This document shows positions 12,286 through 23,730 of a stretch of DNA of 64,000 nt, piece by piece. The first letter of the stretch is position 1, and each line of letters starts with the position of its first letter. Origin of the DNA: Hydra vulgaris (taxonomy: Eukaryota > Cnidaria > Hydrozoa > Anthoathecata > Hydridae); contig NC_088931.1 of assembly GCF_038396675.1 (NCBI RefSeq), positions 6,790,001 through 6,854,000 of the forward strand, in the 5' to 3' direction. The notes under the pieces were generated by a model. The model was not told where the DNA came from. It saw only the letters and a list, made by a program, of their open reading frames with translations, and ran no database searches. Made by a program: the position numbers and the translations under genes.

Positions 12286-12589
12286 TTTTTAAATACTAAA
12301 TTAAATCCTTTGCTTAATCCTTCACCTCTCAACTAACTTTTTTTTTTTAAGTAGAAGTTAGTTAAAATAAGTACGGGTGTTTGGTTATTGTAAATTTTAT
12401 GCAAATATTACCTTATGTAAATATATATTCAACTTAAATTAATTTTATTTAAAAAAATTTTAAATAAAAATTAATTTGTTAATTTTATAATAATTATTTA
12501 TGATTATTTTATAATTATTATTGTTACAAAAAAAAAACACCCCCGTATTATTTTGAAAAATTGCTTGTTAGTTTTTCAAATATAAAACT

Positions 12590-12652
12590 ATCTTGCCTCC
12601 AGCTTTTTACGCAAGCCGCGCGTTGGTTAGGCCTGTTATATAGTAGGCCATG
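12590..12652 (-). repeat. P-like element terminal inverted repeat, right
   Basis: Inverted match to 9301-9363; followed directly by the target duplication ATAAAAAT. Confidence 0.92.
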
Positions 12653-12769
12653 ATAAAAATGTTATATTTGAAAATTATCTATTAGTGCATGCTTTGTTTG
12701 TCTGAAAAGGTCTAAAGTCTTTAATTATATTCATTATATTATGAAAAAGTATGTATGTGTATGTGTGTT

Positions 12770-12955
<186 letters not shown>

Positions 12956-13369
12956 CGGCTAAATAAAAGGAGAAAAAAAAAAAAATTTGTATAAACAAGG
13001 GGTTAGCAATCTTTTAAGATGGAAAAGCCAAAGTTTATATTTATAAAAAGTTTCCAGTTTTTTAAGAGCTACTAACATCTTGTTTTCAATATTATAATAG
13101 TATTTGTGCATAGAGCTGGAGAGCTGCATTATAACACTAAAATCTACATTGTAATATTTAAATATTTTATAAAGAAATATAGTTAGTGTCATTAAAATAC
13201 TGAAGATTGGGTAAGTGTGCAACACAAGACTACAAACCCTGTTAGTTTTCTTTTTTTAAGTTTAGTTTATTTTAGTGGTCAATGATTTAAAATATCTACA
13301 ACAATTCGTGATAAATTTATTGACTTTTGAAAAAATTATAAATGTTCGCTATGTTTAAATTACCAATGA
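12956..13369. other. AT-rich stretch, nothing recognised
   Basis: The minus-strand reading 12959-13225 shows no domain. Confidence 0.4.
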
Positions 13370-14180
13370 AAATGTGCTGCATCAAGCACCTCTATACTGA
13401 CAGTCTTAAGATATTCGTGCACATCTGCGATACAAGTACCATACTTTAAGAACAGAATACTGGAAACATATATGAAGAGAGTTGATTTCCAGTTATGGTT
13501 TAAAAGTTCTCTTTTAACTGATTTAAATACTCATCTAGTCAATTTTTGAACATGTTAACGGAAGTCGCGTTAACTACTATTTTCGGCAGGGTATTCCACT
13601 GGAGCACAACACGGTTCGTGAAGAATTTATTTCTTGGCATGCAATTGAGTACTCTTTGTTGTGCAAGTCTTTGATTACGACCACGCATAATTATTTGACG
13701 ACGAAGGACGATTAAGTGGAACGGAAAAGATTATTTCATCAAATTCACGCATGAACTTAAACATCAGAATTAAATCACCTCTTATTCCTCTTTCTTCAAG
13801 TGTCGTAAGACTTAACATGACTCTTTGCTGGTCAGCGGTGTGATTGATCTTAGAAATGGTTTTTGAAGCACGGTTTTGAACTTTTTCTAGCGCTTCTCTC
13901 TGCCCGTTAGTACGGCGACCACGCTTAGATAGCATACTCTAGGTGAGGAAGAACTTGGGGTACAGTTCTTTCTACAGTGAAAAACTACGGTTGCGAAAAG
14001 TTTTTTTCAGCCTCTCTAAGGAGCGGCTAGCGTTCACCGCAGCTGCTGAAACTTGAGCATTAAGTTTAAAATCATCTGAGATAAGAATTCCAAGATCTCT
14101 CTCTAAATGAGTAACTTCGATTGCAAGTGGCAGGCTGTCTGATCCTGGCATAAAAAATAGTCTCGTTTTGATACTATTTT
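13370..14180 (-). pseudogene. CR1-like non-LTR retrotransposon, C-terminal part
   Basis: Read on the minus strand from about 14170: MPGSDSLPLAIEVTHLERDL, GILISDDFKLNAQVSAA, then KRGRRTNGQREALEKVQNRA and LTTLEERGIRGDLILMFKF. These are the conserved tail of CR1-type ORF2 after the reverse transcriptase (LEKVQRRATK...LGLTTLEERRxRGDLIxMFKI). Several stops (e.g. before KELYPKFF and around 13935) show it is dead. The following part, to 13540, reads as the terminal WNxLP-type region in poor shape. The upstream RT palm and endonuclease are absent. Confidence 0.8.
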
Positions 14181-14282
14181 CCTCGGCCAGTATGCAGGAC
14201 TAGTAACTAAGTAAGTATGCATGACTAGTAACGACGTAACTAAATTTATTTAAAAAGTAACGTTGTTGGTCTACTTTTCTTT

Positions 14283-14358
14283 ACCTCCCCTTTCCCTCTG
14301 TTATAAAATTTCAGACCCCCTCCCCCTATATTTTTGACATAATTAATGGACAGCCCCT
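14283..14358 (-). repeat. GGGGCTGTCCATTAATTA terminus, right copy
   Basis: Reverse complement begins AGGGGCTGTCCATTAATTATGT and continues into a G-rich tract, mirroring 8431-8580. Confidence 0.55.
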
Positions 14359-14362
14359 AATG

Positions 14363-14410
14363 AAATAAAAATGTCAGCTATGGCTATTGCCATAGCTGAC
14401 ATTTTTATTT
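14363..14410. repeat. Perfect hairpin, 22-bp arms, 4-nt loop
   Basis: Arms 14363-14384 and 14389-14410 (AAATAAAAATGTCAGCTATG...) around TATT. Five bases outside the GGGGCTGTCC terminus. Confidence 0.9.
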
Positions 14411-14572
14411 TCAGGTTTTTCTGTAAGAAATTTCGCAATTAAATTCTTAGTTTACCCTAGTCTTAATAAATCTTCTCAGTTTTAGTTATATAAATAAATT
14501 GATAAATAGTTAACTTAGAAAAAAAATCATTTAAAGATTGAGTTTTATTTAGCGTTTAATTACTAATCAACA

Positions 14573-15205
14573 CAGAGGCGTAGAAAGAATTTTTTGGTGT
14601 TCGAGATAGGTAACTTCCAGACATGGAGCAAACTCCAAACATTTATATGTTTATACTTATGTCAAATAATGAGGGTTTGCAAAAAATTGCAATGATTGGA
14701 GGCTGGGAACAAAAAAGCCCCAAAATTTTCGCCCCCCCCCCTGCCCCAAACGTTAGAGCAACAAGTTGATGAAGTATTTTTTGTACTATTCTTAACTAGA
14801 GTTATTTTCATCGATATATTTTAAGTTTCATAGTATTATCTATTAGCGTTTAAAAATTATTACCATACAAAATTTGCAACCCCCTCAAATTGAGGGGGGT
14901 TTAACTTTATATGGTCATAATTTTTGAACGGTAAAATATTTTAAAATGAAATCTAAAATTTATCGATGAATATAAGTCTAGTTACGAATAGTACAAAAAA
15001 TACTTCATCGACTTGTTGCTCTCACGTTTGGGGCAGGGGGGCGAGGCGAAAATTTTGGGGCTTTATTGTTCCCAGCCTCCAATCATCGCAATTTTTTGCA
15101 AACCCTCATTATTTGACATGAGTATAAACATATAAATGTTTGGAGTTTGCTCCATGTCTGGAAGTTACCTATCTCGAACACCAAATAATTCTTTCTACGC
15201 CTCTG
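14573..15205. mobile_element. 633-bp foldback MITE, hAT type
   Basis: Starts CAGAGGCGTAGAAAGAA and ends in its complement. The arms remain nearly complementary for about 200 bases (through TTGCAATGATTGGAGGCTGG and AAAATTTTCG), with a second complementary zone nearer the centre (CAACAAGTTGATGAAGTATT). It is flanked by an exact 8-bp duplication AATCAACA (14565-14572 and 15206-15213). CAGNGGCGTAG ends plus an 8-bp duplication are hAT hallmarks. No protein is encoded, so it depended on an enzyme made elsewhere. Confidence 0.92.
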
Positions 15206-15213
15206 AATCAACA

Positions 15214-15583
15214 ACCAATTGTTAACAATATTTTATTTGTAATAAATTATATTTTGATTATTATTAATAACAATATTTTGAATGGATGTTTTTATTATCA
15301 TTTTTGGATCATATAGGGAGTTTTTTTTGTGTTATATTTCTAATCCAAAATCATTTTATGTGAAGCCAGACCGTTAAGATTTTAGATTTTTGAAAATTCC
15401 TGATCTTAAGTAATAATGCAACAATAACTATAATAACAACAACAACAACAACAATAACAACAACAACAAAAATTATAATATTATTGTTATTATTATTTTT
15501 GTGATGTGTTAGTAGAATATCACAGTAAACATTAAAGAAATACGAAGATATTTGATACAGAAATATTGAAACCAAAGCTAATA
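15214..15583. other. Intergenic, with (AAC/AAT)n repeat
   Basis: A trinucleotide tract (aacaacaac...aataacaac) lies at about 15415-15500. Presumed 3' flank of ERCC4. Confidence 0.6.
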
Positions 15584-15589
15584 TTTAAT
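15584..15589 (-). promoter_or_regulatory. Candidate polyadenylation signal ATTAAA for ERCC4
   Basis: ATTAAA on the minus strand about 60 bases past the ERCC4 stop. Weak evidence in AT-rich DNA. Confidence 0.3.
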
Positions 15590-15648
15590 AAATAATTGAA
15601 AAGATAAAACATTTTTAAATAATTCGTTTGCTTATTAAAAAAAAAATT

Positions 15649-18165
15649 TCACTTGCTTGTTTTTTTAATACTAGTTGTTTGCTTTTTTAAGGAAGATTCC
15701 CAATCCTCTTCTTTATTTACAAACTGGTAAAATTTTGAAGCATAAGAAGAATTTCCAATTATATCAACAAGAGCATCTTCTGAAGAATTTATTAAATCAT
15801 GCAAACTTTTACATTTGTTAGCAACATGCTTGTAATTTTTGAAACTTATTCCAGGAAACTTTTGAAGAACATCCAAAGGTACCACATTGTACAATAATTC
15901 ATTAAAAGGTTCCGTTTGATCTGCACTAACTGATATTGCATAATCAACATCAGGTTCGTTTGTATTCGACTTAAGATCTTCAAAGATCTCAGCTGTCAAA
16001 CTAGGATTCTGGGACCATATAATTCGAAGCAATGGAAAATGAATAATAAGAAGTGAAAGTTTTGAAGAAATATTTTGAAAACTGACATCATTACTTAACG
16101 ACTTTTTACCTTGTAAAGAAAATGACTTTCCTTCATCAAATTCTATTAATAAAATAGGTTTCTTATAGAATCTAGTCATAGCTAAACACTGTGAATATAA
16201 TCGCCCATTGTTTAATGAACCAATAAGATCAGTAATGCTCTTCCTTTCAACACACATTTCAGGACTTAAAATATAGTCTCCTACCTCTAGAGTTACAGGA
16301 ACAATGTCAATTCCACGTTTATATATTAGTGATGGTAGTTCACTTCGAAATTCTCTCATATCTACTATAATCTTTTTATTTAATTGAATATTCTCTCTGC
16401 CTCCAGCATTTCTAGTAGTTACTGGCTCATTAGGTTTCTGCCGCAATGTTGATTTAGCAATGCTAGATTTAGCATCTCGTTCTTCTGGTATAACCATTTC
16501 AGCTTTTTGTTTTATAAGTAATTCAAAAGACTCTTTTTCTTTGCGAAGATTAGTTAAATAACGTTGCTCTTCAACTGATCCATTGTAAATAAGAAAATAA
16601 ACATGAAGTGGTTGCTCTGGCATAGATGCTTTGAAAATTTCTAACTGACGAACAAAACGAATATGGGCATCGTATAACACTACATAATTTGGTTGCAGCT
16701 CATACAATTTACGTAATAAGCTGTAGGGATCTGTAGAACCAGACAATGGATGAATAATGATTGTAGATTCTTTCAAAAAATCAATTTTCTGATAAGAACT
16801 TGAAGCTGTTTCAGAATCCAAATTATTTAAAATATCATTGTTTAATTTAGATTTCTTTTTTTTTGACTTATCTTTCTTAGTTTTTGAAGTTTTCTTTGGA
16901 AAAGTACTTTCATATAGCTGTGACATCGTTTCTTTCAATCCACAACATAATGCCTGTCTTAGTTGATAACATGTTCTCTCATCAAATGCACAAATTAAAA
17001 TTCTACATTTCTCATTATGGGATTTATTTTTATCTGAATCAATTGATGCATTTAAGTTGTCAATTTCATTTAAAATTTCAATTAAAGCTTCCCACTTTGG
17101 ACTCACTTCAACAGAAGACATTTCAAAATTATCTAGTGATGAACTCGAACTTTCACAACCATAAACTCTAGCTTTAGCACTTTGAAATACTAAATTTGCA
17201 GCATCGAGAAACATCCATATTGAATTTTTATTTTGAGCATTGCTGCTTAAAGATTGAAGAAATTTATAAAATGTAATGCAATCATATTGAGTCAGATATC
17301 CTAATAAAATGCGCAAAATCTTCAAATCAGCAACAAGTTGCTTTGCTTTAGAGTTTAACTTGTTCCAATGCGGATCAAGTTGTATCTTTAAAGTCTTATC
17401 AAATGAATTAGTCAGACTGTTTTCTAATGTAAGATCTTCAGTATCTAAAAACTCAACAGACTTTTTTAATTCCTTTAATGACACTTCAATTAACTCCATC
17501 AAAGACAATTGTATTTTTTTCATGTAAGCTGTCAAAACAATCCCAATTTCAATAACATCAATTTTACTTTCTTCAAAAACTGCAGCAATATCAGAATGAA
17601 AACGAGGACGAAGATAAAGTTTTTTTAAAAAAAGTTGCTTCATTACCCGTTCAACTTTACAGTACTCTGTCAAAAAAGATGTAGGGGAATCTGAAAATGC
17701 TTTAATAAAACCATCACTGTTACTTTCCCGATACATTCGCATAATGAAACTCTCTTGACTGGTTTCAACAACTTTATGTGCTCTTTGAACTAGAATACCA
17801 GTTATATAATCAATAGGTATTTTTTTTGTAAGCATATCGACAACTAAAATTCTAGAAGTTACAAAAAAGACACCACCTTTTAAATATAAATTATTTCTTT
17901 CTTGTGAAGTAACTTCAGCTGTGATAATATTTGGTAAATGTGATACACCTTTGGATTTAAGTTCATCAATTAGAAATTCTTGTTCTTCAGAGAAACTGTT
18001 CAATACTAAAACTAAATTTTCAGGTTTGCAAAATGTTTCGATTACTTTTAATAGAATTCTATCAATACCCAATCCACTTGCAATAATGAGTAAACCATCA
18101 TCCTTCATTAATTCCAAAAATATATTTGATTCATACTTTAACAATGTATCAAATGCACCTGACAT
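15649..18165 (-). CDS. ERCC4: DNA repair endonuclease XPF (ERCC4), intronless
   Basis: XPF is the catalytic half of the XPF-ERCC1 structure-specific nuclease that cuts 5' of lesions in nucleotide excision repair and helps in crosslink repair. I chose the ATG at 18163-18165 (MSGAFDTLLKYE) because homology starts there; an in-frame ATG at 18249 would add 28 unlike residues. The 838-aa product compares with 916 aa in human. Residues 1 to about 430 are the degenerate SF2 helicase-like part (LVLVLNS, FFVTSRILVVDML, GILVQRAHKVVE, VERVMKQLFLKKLYLRPRFH). A Lys/Ser-rich linker follows. The nuclease domain contains VVLYDAHIRFVRQLE, VDMREFRSELPSLIYKRGID and VERKSITDLIGSLNNGRLYS, with the catalytic ERKxxxD at 640-646. 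The C-terminus has the tandem helix-hairpin-helix (FPGISFKNYKHV...LVDIIGNSSYASKFYQF). No frameshifts or stops. One uninterrupted exon is unusual for an animal XPF. Confidence 0.97.
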   Translation of the reverse strand: MSGAFDTLLKYESNIFLELMKDDGLLIIASGLGIDRILLKVIETFCKPENLVLVLNSFSEEQEFLIDELKSKGVSHLPNIITAEVTSQERNNLYLKGGVFFVTSRILVVDMLTKKIPIDYITGILVQRAHKVVETSQESFIMRMYRESNSDGFIKAFSDSPTSFLTEYCKVERVMKQLFLKKLYLRPRFHSDIAAVFEESKIDVIEIGIVLTAYMKKIQLSLMELIEVSLKELKKSVEFLDTEDLTLENSLTNSFDKTLKIQLDPHWNKLNSKAKQLVADLKILRILLGYLTQYDCITFYKFLQSLSSNAQNKNSIWMFLDAANLVFQSAKARVYGCESSSSSLDNFEMSSVEVSPKWEALIEILNEIDNLNASIDSDKNKSHNEKCRILICAFDERTCYQLRQALCCGLKETMSQLYESTFPKKTSKTKKDKSKKKKSKLNNDILNNLDSETASSSYQKIDFLKESTIIIHPLSGSTDPYSLLRKLYELQPNYVVLYDAHIRFVRQLEIFKASMPEQPLHVYFLIYNGSVEEQRYLTNLRKEKESFELLIKQKAEMVIPEERDAKSSIAKSTLRQKPNEPVTTRNAGGRENIQLNKKIIVDMREFRSELPSLIYKRGIDIVPVTLEVGDYILSPEMCVERKSITDLIGSLNNGRLYSQCLAMTRFYKKPILLIEFDEGKSFSLQGKKSLSNDVSFQNISSKLSLLIIHFPLLRIIWSQNPSLTAEIFEDLKSNTNEPDVDYAISVSADQTEPFNELLYNVVPLDVLQKFPGISFKNYKHVANKCKSLHDLINSSEDALVDIIGNSSYASKFYQFVNKEEDWESSLKKQTTSIKKTSK

Positions 18166-18425
18166 CTTTGCTAAAATATATACATATATTCCTATAGTAA
18201 AAACTTTAAATTTACAGTTTATGGTAAAAAAATGTAACAATCTTAACAAATATTTGTCTTTAAAAATGAAAAAAAAAAGTTTATGTAAAAACCATTAAAT
18301 TTAATTCAGGGAACTAGTTAAAGTTATCGTTTTTTTAAAAACCACAAAAATGCAACTTAATAGACTAGAATGTTTTTAATAAAAGTAATAACATTCTGAA
18401 TGTTTTTATTTTTTTACTGTTTACA

Positions 18426-19008
18426 TACTCTTGAGTCCTTAGTACAAGGAGGGAGGGGAGGGGCTCCTGTTTATTAATTCTTACATCAACAAAAATTTCA
18501 AAACTAAACAAAAAAATTCAGTATAAATCGCCCTTAAAAATTAGAAAATAATTATTTCAGTAACCAATAAAAACAAAAACTTTCAGGGTAAGCAGGCTTT
18601 AAAAATTGTTGACTCAGTAAATTTTCATTTGTCGAAAATGAACTTTTGGTTTATTTCTCACTAAAGTATAAAACTTATGTCAGCATATTAAATCCGATAG
18701 AAATTATAATAAAACAGCTGTTAGAAAATACGCATATGACCGCAAGCCACGCTAGAATTAGTTTTATGGATGTTTTGTTAAAAATATTAGTTTAGATTTA
18801 TAAATAGAGATTTTTTATAAAAAATACTTATATTGTAAGATAGTGTCAGATTAGAAATTTCACGAACTAGCCGATATAAATAAAGTATAAAATTATTTCC
18901 ACTACCTTTTATTATCCCCCTCCCCTCATTTATTAAGTCTGGACTAAAATTCTCACTCTACGTTTATTTACTCCCCCCTCCCTTTCTTGTGTTAAGGACT
19001 CAAGAGTA
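18426..19008. mobile_element. MITE with inverted ends, upstream of ERCC4
   Basis: Left end TACTCTTGAGTCCTTAGTAC followed by AAGGAGGGAGG; the right end is its complement (CCTCCCTTTCTTGTGTTAAGGACTCAAGAGTA). Length about 583 bp, no coding. It ends about 260 bp from the ERCC4 start, so it lies in or next to that gene's promoter region. Confidence 0.75.
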
Positions 19009-19143
19009 TATCAACTGACAAATAGGAAAAACATACAAGGAGTGCTCCTACATCAACTGATAAATAGGACATGTGAGGAGTGACATGTGAGGAGTGCTGC
19101 ACGTTCTGCTTATTTGTACCTAATTAAAGATGACCATGCAAGA
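19009..19143. repeat. Short direct repeats
   Basis: Two 'tcaactgacaaatagga'-type copies and two 'gacatgtgaggagtg' copies in about 100 bp. Confidence 0.6.

Positions 19144-19237
<94 letters not shown>
19144..19237. repeat. (TA)n microsatellite
   Basis: Uninterrupted TA run. Confidence 0.96.
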
Positions 19238-19241
<4 letters not shown>

Positions 19242-19483
19242 GCCATGATAAAATAAATTGGGTTACAAACAATTATCAAGATCCATCAAATGAAGGTCCG
19301 TATTTACAACAACACAAATTCAAAATGAAAAAACCTTTTTGCAGAAATACCTTCAGATATCACTTTTTCCAAAATCGAGTTGTAAATGCATGGAATAACT
19401 TACCATCTGAAAAAGTAGAAGCTGCTTCAATAAATAACTTCAAAGATAAACTAGACAAATCTGAATTTTGCAGAATTATATAA
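19238..19483 (+). pseudogene. CR1-like retrotransposon C-terminal end
   Basis: Reads QQHKFKMKKPFCRNTFRYHF then FQNRVVNAWNNLPSEKVEAA and SINNFKDKLDK, ending in a stop. This is the terminal FSxRVVNxWNxLPxxVVxAxSVNxFKNxLDK block of CR1-like ORF2. The block is open and well conserved, but only about 75 codons survive, between two (TA)n tracts. Confidence 0.82.
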
Positions 19484-20095
<612 letters not shown>

Positions 20096-20182
<87 letters not shown>

Positions 20183-20200
20183 ATCAATCAATCAATCAAA
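20096..20200. repeat. (TA)n followed by (TCAA)n
   Basis: TA run to 20180, then TCAATCAATCAATCAATCAA. On the minus strand this is the TTGA-repeat tail of the retroelement whose coding region begins at 20341. Confidence 0.95.
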
Positions 20201-21440
20201 ATTTATTGACAGGCTCAAGGCCCAATATAATAAATATACAATGGGTAAAGTAAAGTGGATTAGAATAAAACAAAGACTAACACACTTGAATGTAAACAAA
20301 ACCCAAGAAAAAAATAAAATAAAAATAAGAAATTAAAGTGTTATAAATATAACTCAGCTCTCCATTTGAACATCAGTGGAGACTGCAAGAACCTGTCTGA
20401 GTTAACAAAAGCTTTTAAGACGAGGTTCTCACTATTCTGCAGCAGTAACGGTGAGGAGTATTGTGGCTTGCGAATAACAACATTAAGTGAATGGGCACCA
20501 TGTTTCACAAATAACTCACTTGCACTGTTCCATGGTGGTTTGTTTAATATCAAGTGCATTATTATATGCAACACATAGGCGATGGAATGAGTCTTTTCTC
20601 TAAAGATACCACAGCTGACATCTGTAGATTGGGCTGCAAAAGGCATTGAATAACAAGATCTTTGTTTGTATTTGTGTAGAGCTGAACTTTCTACGGATGA
20701 GGTTAGCTTTAGCATACATAGAGCCCACGTGTTTTAAAATATCTTTGTCATCCTGCATATCGTTTGAGATCAAGTGACCCAGGTATTTATATTGACTAGT
20801 GTATGTGAGAACCATGCCAGATAATGTGAAACGAAGGCTATTTATAAGGGGTTTATAAATTTCAAAAAACATTATTTGAGACTTAATATTGTTATAAACT
20901 ATATCATGTTTCACAGCATAACTCGAGCATAAATCAAGTAAGGTCTGGAGACCTTTGGCTGAGGGTGCACACAGGACAATATCATCAGCATAAAGAAGAT
21001 GGTTAACAAGAGAAAGACCCAAGCAACAGCCTACGGTAGTTTTATTGAGTAAAACACTAAGATTGTTAATATATATATTAAATAGAAGAGACAGTACACC
21101 TCCTTGTCGCACTCCATTACTGATATTAAATGTTTTGGATAATATTCCACCCCAAAGGATCTGAGCTGTTTGACCAATATACTAGACAATGAGTAAGCGT
21201 AAAGTTACACCAGAGATAATTTTATATATTGTTTCGTAAATAGTGTATCAAAGTGAACTCTATCAAAGGCTTTACTAATGTCAATAAATGCCACATGCAT
21301 ATGTGATAGGTAAAAATTTAAAATATCTTTTAAAATAAGAACTGGCATAAAAGTGCTATGGTTTTTCTTAAATACAAATTGGTTGGGAGTCCCAGTGAAA
21401 CTTTCATTAATGCGTGAGACAAAAATATGTTCCAAAATCT
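20201..21440 (-). pseudogene. Non-LTR retrotransposon, 3' half of reverse transcriptase ORF
   Basis: Minus-strand RT. VAFIDISKAFDRVHFDTLF (about 21290) is motif A; after damage at about 21200-21120, RQGGVLSLLFNIYINNL is the motif B region; HLLYADDIVLC (about 21000) is the YADD catalytic box; YKYLGHLI follows. The thumb and tail continue through FNAFCSPIYRCQLW, then after a disruption IMHLILNKPPWNSASELFVKH, NVVIRKPQYSS and PLMFKWRAELYL-stop at 20341. The 3' UTR and a TTGA-repeat tail end at about 20181. The 5' end is lost where a (TA)n tract begins. Clade not certain; tail structure suggests CR1/L2-like. Confidence 0.85.
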
Positions 21441-21445
21441 TGGAA

Positions 21446-21473
21446 TATATATATATATATATATATATATCTA

Positions 21474-21541
<68 letters not shown>
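21446..21541. repeat. (TA)n microsatellite
   Basis: TA run with an internal ctatctctct interruption; separates two head-to-head retroelement fragments. Confidence 0.95.
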
Positions 21542-21544
<3 letters not shown>

Positions 21545-21550
<6 letters not shown>

Positions 21551-23155
21551 CTTTGTTAACATGAACGATTTTGATTTGGTTTGCAAAAAGACTAAAGACA
21601 AGTTGATAGAAAAGGATACAAAGACTTACTAATTACAGGGGATTTTAATTTCCAATCAATTGTATGGTCAAATGGATACATCACAAACAATAAAAATGAA
21701 AATAGCATCGAACATAAATTTAGTGAAACTCTTAGCAAAACATTTCTGTATCAGCATTTAAATGTTCCAACTTTTTAAATATCAAATAATTCTGCTACTA
21801 ACACTCTTTATCTAATCTTCACAACTCAGCTGGGAAGCATTTGTACCATTGATCCAAGATCTGTCTTCGGTAATATAAATAAAGGTCATATGGTCATCTT
21901 TATCGATTTCATTATTGAAAATAGGGTTAATAACTTATCGCACAGCTACTTAAAGTTCAATTACAAAAAAACTGACACCAATAGAATCTCTGACTTTATT
22001 AGAAATGTTGATTGGGTAATGCTATTTGAAACTTTATCTGTTCAGAAAATGTATGACAAATTAATTCACTTTTCAAATGTAGCATGTAATCAATTCATTC
22101 CAGTGCTTGATGTATCTCAAGTAAAAAAACAAATTGCTCCAAGGATAAAAAATGATCTTAAAACTATAATTAAAAAAAAAACATAATCTTAGATACCTGA
22201 ACTGTGCTTGTAAATAGAAAGATCTTACTATGTGTAAAGAGTACAAACTGACTTGCAAGTTAGTTAAAAAAGAAATTAAAATAGCTCTTCTTGCATATGA
22301 AAATGTTTTAGTTAAAAGATCAAGATCGAATCCCAAACTTCTGTATAAATACATAAACAGCCAATAAGTAGTCAAAAAACCAATCAGAGCCTTAAAAACA
22401 GCAAATGGTGATCTAACTTAAGAACCTAGAGAGTTAGCTTATCTACTCAATAAATGTTTCCAAGATGTTTTCGTAAATGAAAAAGGAGAGGAACATCCAC
22501 ACTTCACAGTTGAATTTAATGAAAATCACTTAAAGTTTATTGATCTAGATCCAAATTGGTATCAGCTATAAAATGATATTAGATAAATTAAAAAACCTTA
22601 ATCAAAATAAAGCATGTGGTCCAGGGGCATTTTTAACTAATAGTCAGCTTCCAGTTCAATTTAAATCAGCAAACGTGATGCCACTATAAAAAAGGTGATA
22701 AGACTCTTCCCAGCAATTATGGTCCAGTTTCATTGACTTCTGTTCAATGTAAAATTATGGAAAGTACAGTTACTAAAATGGAAGAGTACCTCTATGAAAA
22801 TTGTTCAAGGTGAAATTATTTCTGACTGGGTTAAGATTTTTAGTGGTGTACAACATGGTTATGTAATTGCAGCACTTTTATTTGTTTTATACATTAATGT
22901 AACCAAACTATATGCTGATGATACAAAAGTGCTTTCTCAATTATCCTCAGAGCTACTAATCTTCAAAATGATCTAGATATTATCTACAAATGGTCTCAAA
23001 CTTTTTTTTATTTAACATATCAAAATGTGTAGTTGTGCATTATGGCCACAATAACAAAAACCATTTATATAATTTAAACACTATTCAATTAACGGAGTCA
23101 GAAACAGAAAGAAATCTTGGAGTGCTTTTCAATACAAATCTAAAATGGAAATGAA
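21545..23155 (+). pseudogene. CR1-like retrotransposon relic: endonuclease end plus reverse transcriptase
   Basis: ITGDFNFQSIVWSNG (about 21635) is the C-terminal part of an APE-type endonuclease domain. It continues through the linker (FIDFIIENRVNNLSHSYL; IAPRIKNDLKT), then RT blocks: LDKLKNLNQNKACGPGAF, NYGPVSLTSVQCKIME, SGVQHGYVIAALLFVLYINV (degenerate GVPQGSVLGPLLFxxYIND), KLYADDTKVL (YADD box) and LGVLFNTNLKW. Many stops and frameshifts. The order is correct, so this is one decayed element truncated after the RT. Confidence 0.8.
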
Positions 23156-23640
23156 GACTTTATTAAAGTGTACTTTTTTAAAGTTTGTTTTAGTTTTTCA
23201 GCTAGTACAATATTTCAAGTTTTTCAGCTAGTAGAATACACATTTTTCAAATTTGTGGCTAAAAAGTCTTTATAACCACAAATTTAAAAAATATATATAA
23301 TTTAAAAACATTTGCACTTAGGATTTCAACTAAAACGTCATAATATATAATTTCTTTTATATAATAAAAATAAACATTCATAAATTCTTTAATAATATTA
23401 TAAATAAGTATAAGAAAATTAATTCATGCTAAATTAGGCTTGTGGTAAACATTTTGCGCTACTAAATCAAAAATAAATTGGGAAACAAGTAAAATCAGAA
23501 ACGAATTTTTAAAACCCAATGCTTTTTTATGTTATTAAAACACAACTCTTATAATAAATTTTTTCTGATATTACTATTTTATTTTGTTAACCTTCGGCTG
23601 TATGCCTTTTTGGGGCCCGGGGCTATTTAAAAGTAGGAGG
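23156..23640. other. AT-rich stretch with short direct repeat
   Basis: A 'gtttttcagctagta' repeat occurs twice at about 23205-23235. GC-rich GGGGCCCGGGGC/GAGGCCCCG at about 23610-23646 may be part of the hAT terminus to its right; no partner found. Confidence 0.4.
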
Positions 23641-23730
23641 CCCCGTTTCACTAACAACGACAAAAATGAGTAAGACTTTCTTGAAAACGCTATCACTGAT
23701 ATTTATTTATTAACAAATTTTATATTTATT

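Larger units (their letters stand above)
9301..12652 (-). mobile_element. P/THAP9-like DNA transposon with intact termini and 8-bp target duplication
   Basis: Terminal inverted repeats of 63 bp at 9301-9363 and 12590-12652 start CATGGC and differ at 4 of 63 positions; both contain CCAACGCGCGGCTTGCG. They are flanked by ATAAAAAA (9293-9300) and ATAAAAAT (12653-12660), 7 of 8 identical, as expected for the 8-bp duplication of P elements. The 3352-bp element carries one minus-strand transposase gene with several lesions. Confidence 0.93.

Noticed and set aside
18165-18249. Upstream ATG at 18249 as the ERCC4 start
   Set aside because: The added 28 residues are hydrophobic AT-driven sequence with no similarity to XPF, while homology begins at MSGAFDTLLKYE.
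16884-18298. Plus-strand open frames opposite ERCC4
   Set aside because: Antisense shadows of a strongly supported gene, with no domain of their own.
23605-23650. GGGGCCCGGGGC as the left terminus of the hAT at 23731-25345
   Set aside because: No inverted partner or target duplication found on the other side; the hAT copy is truncated at about 25345.
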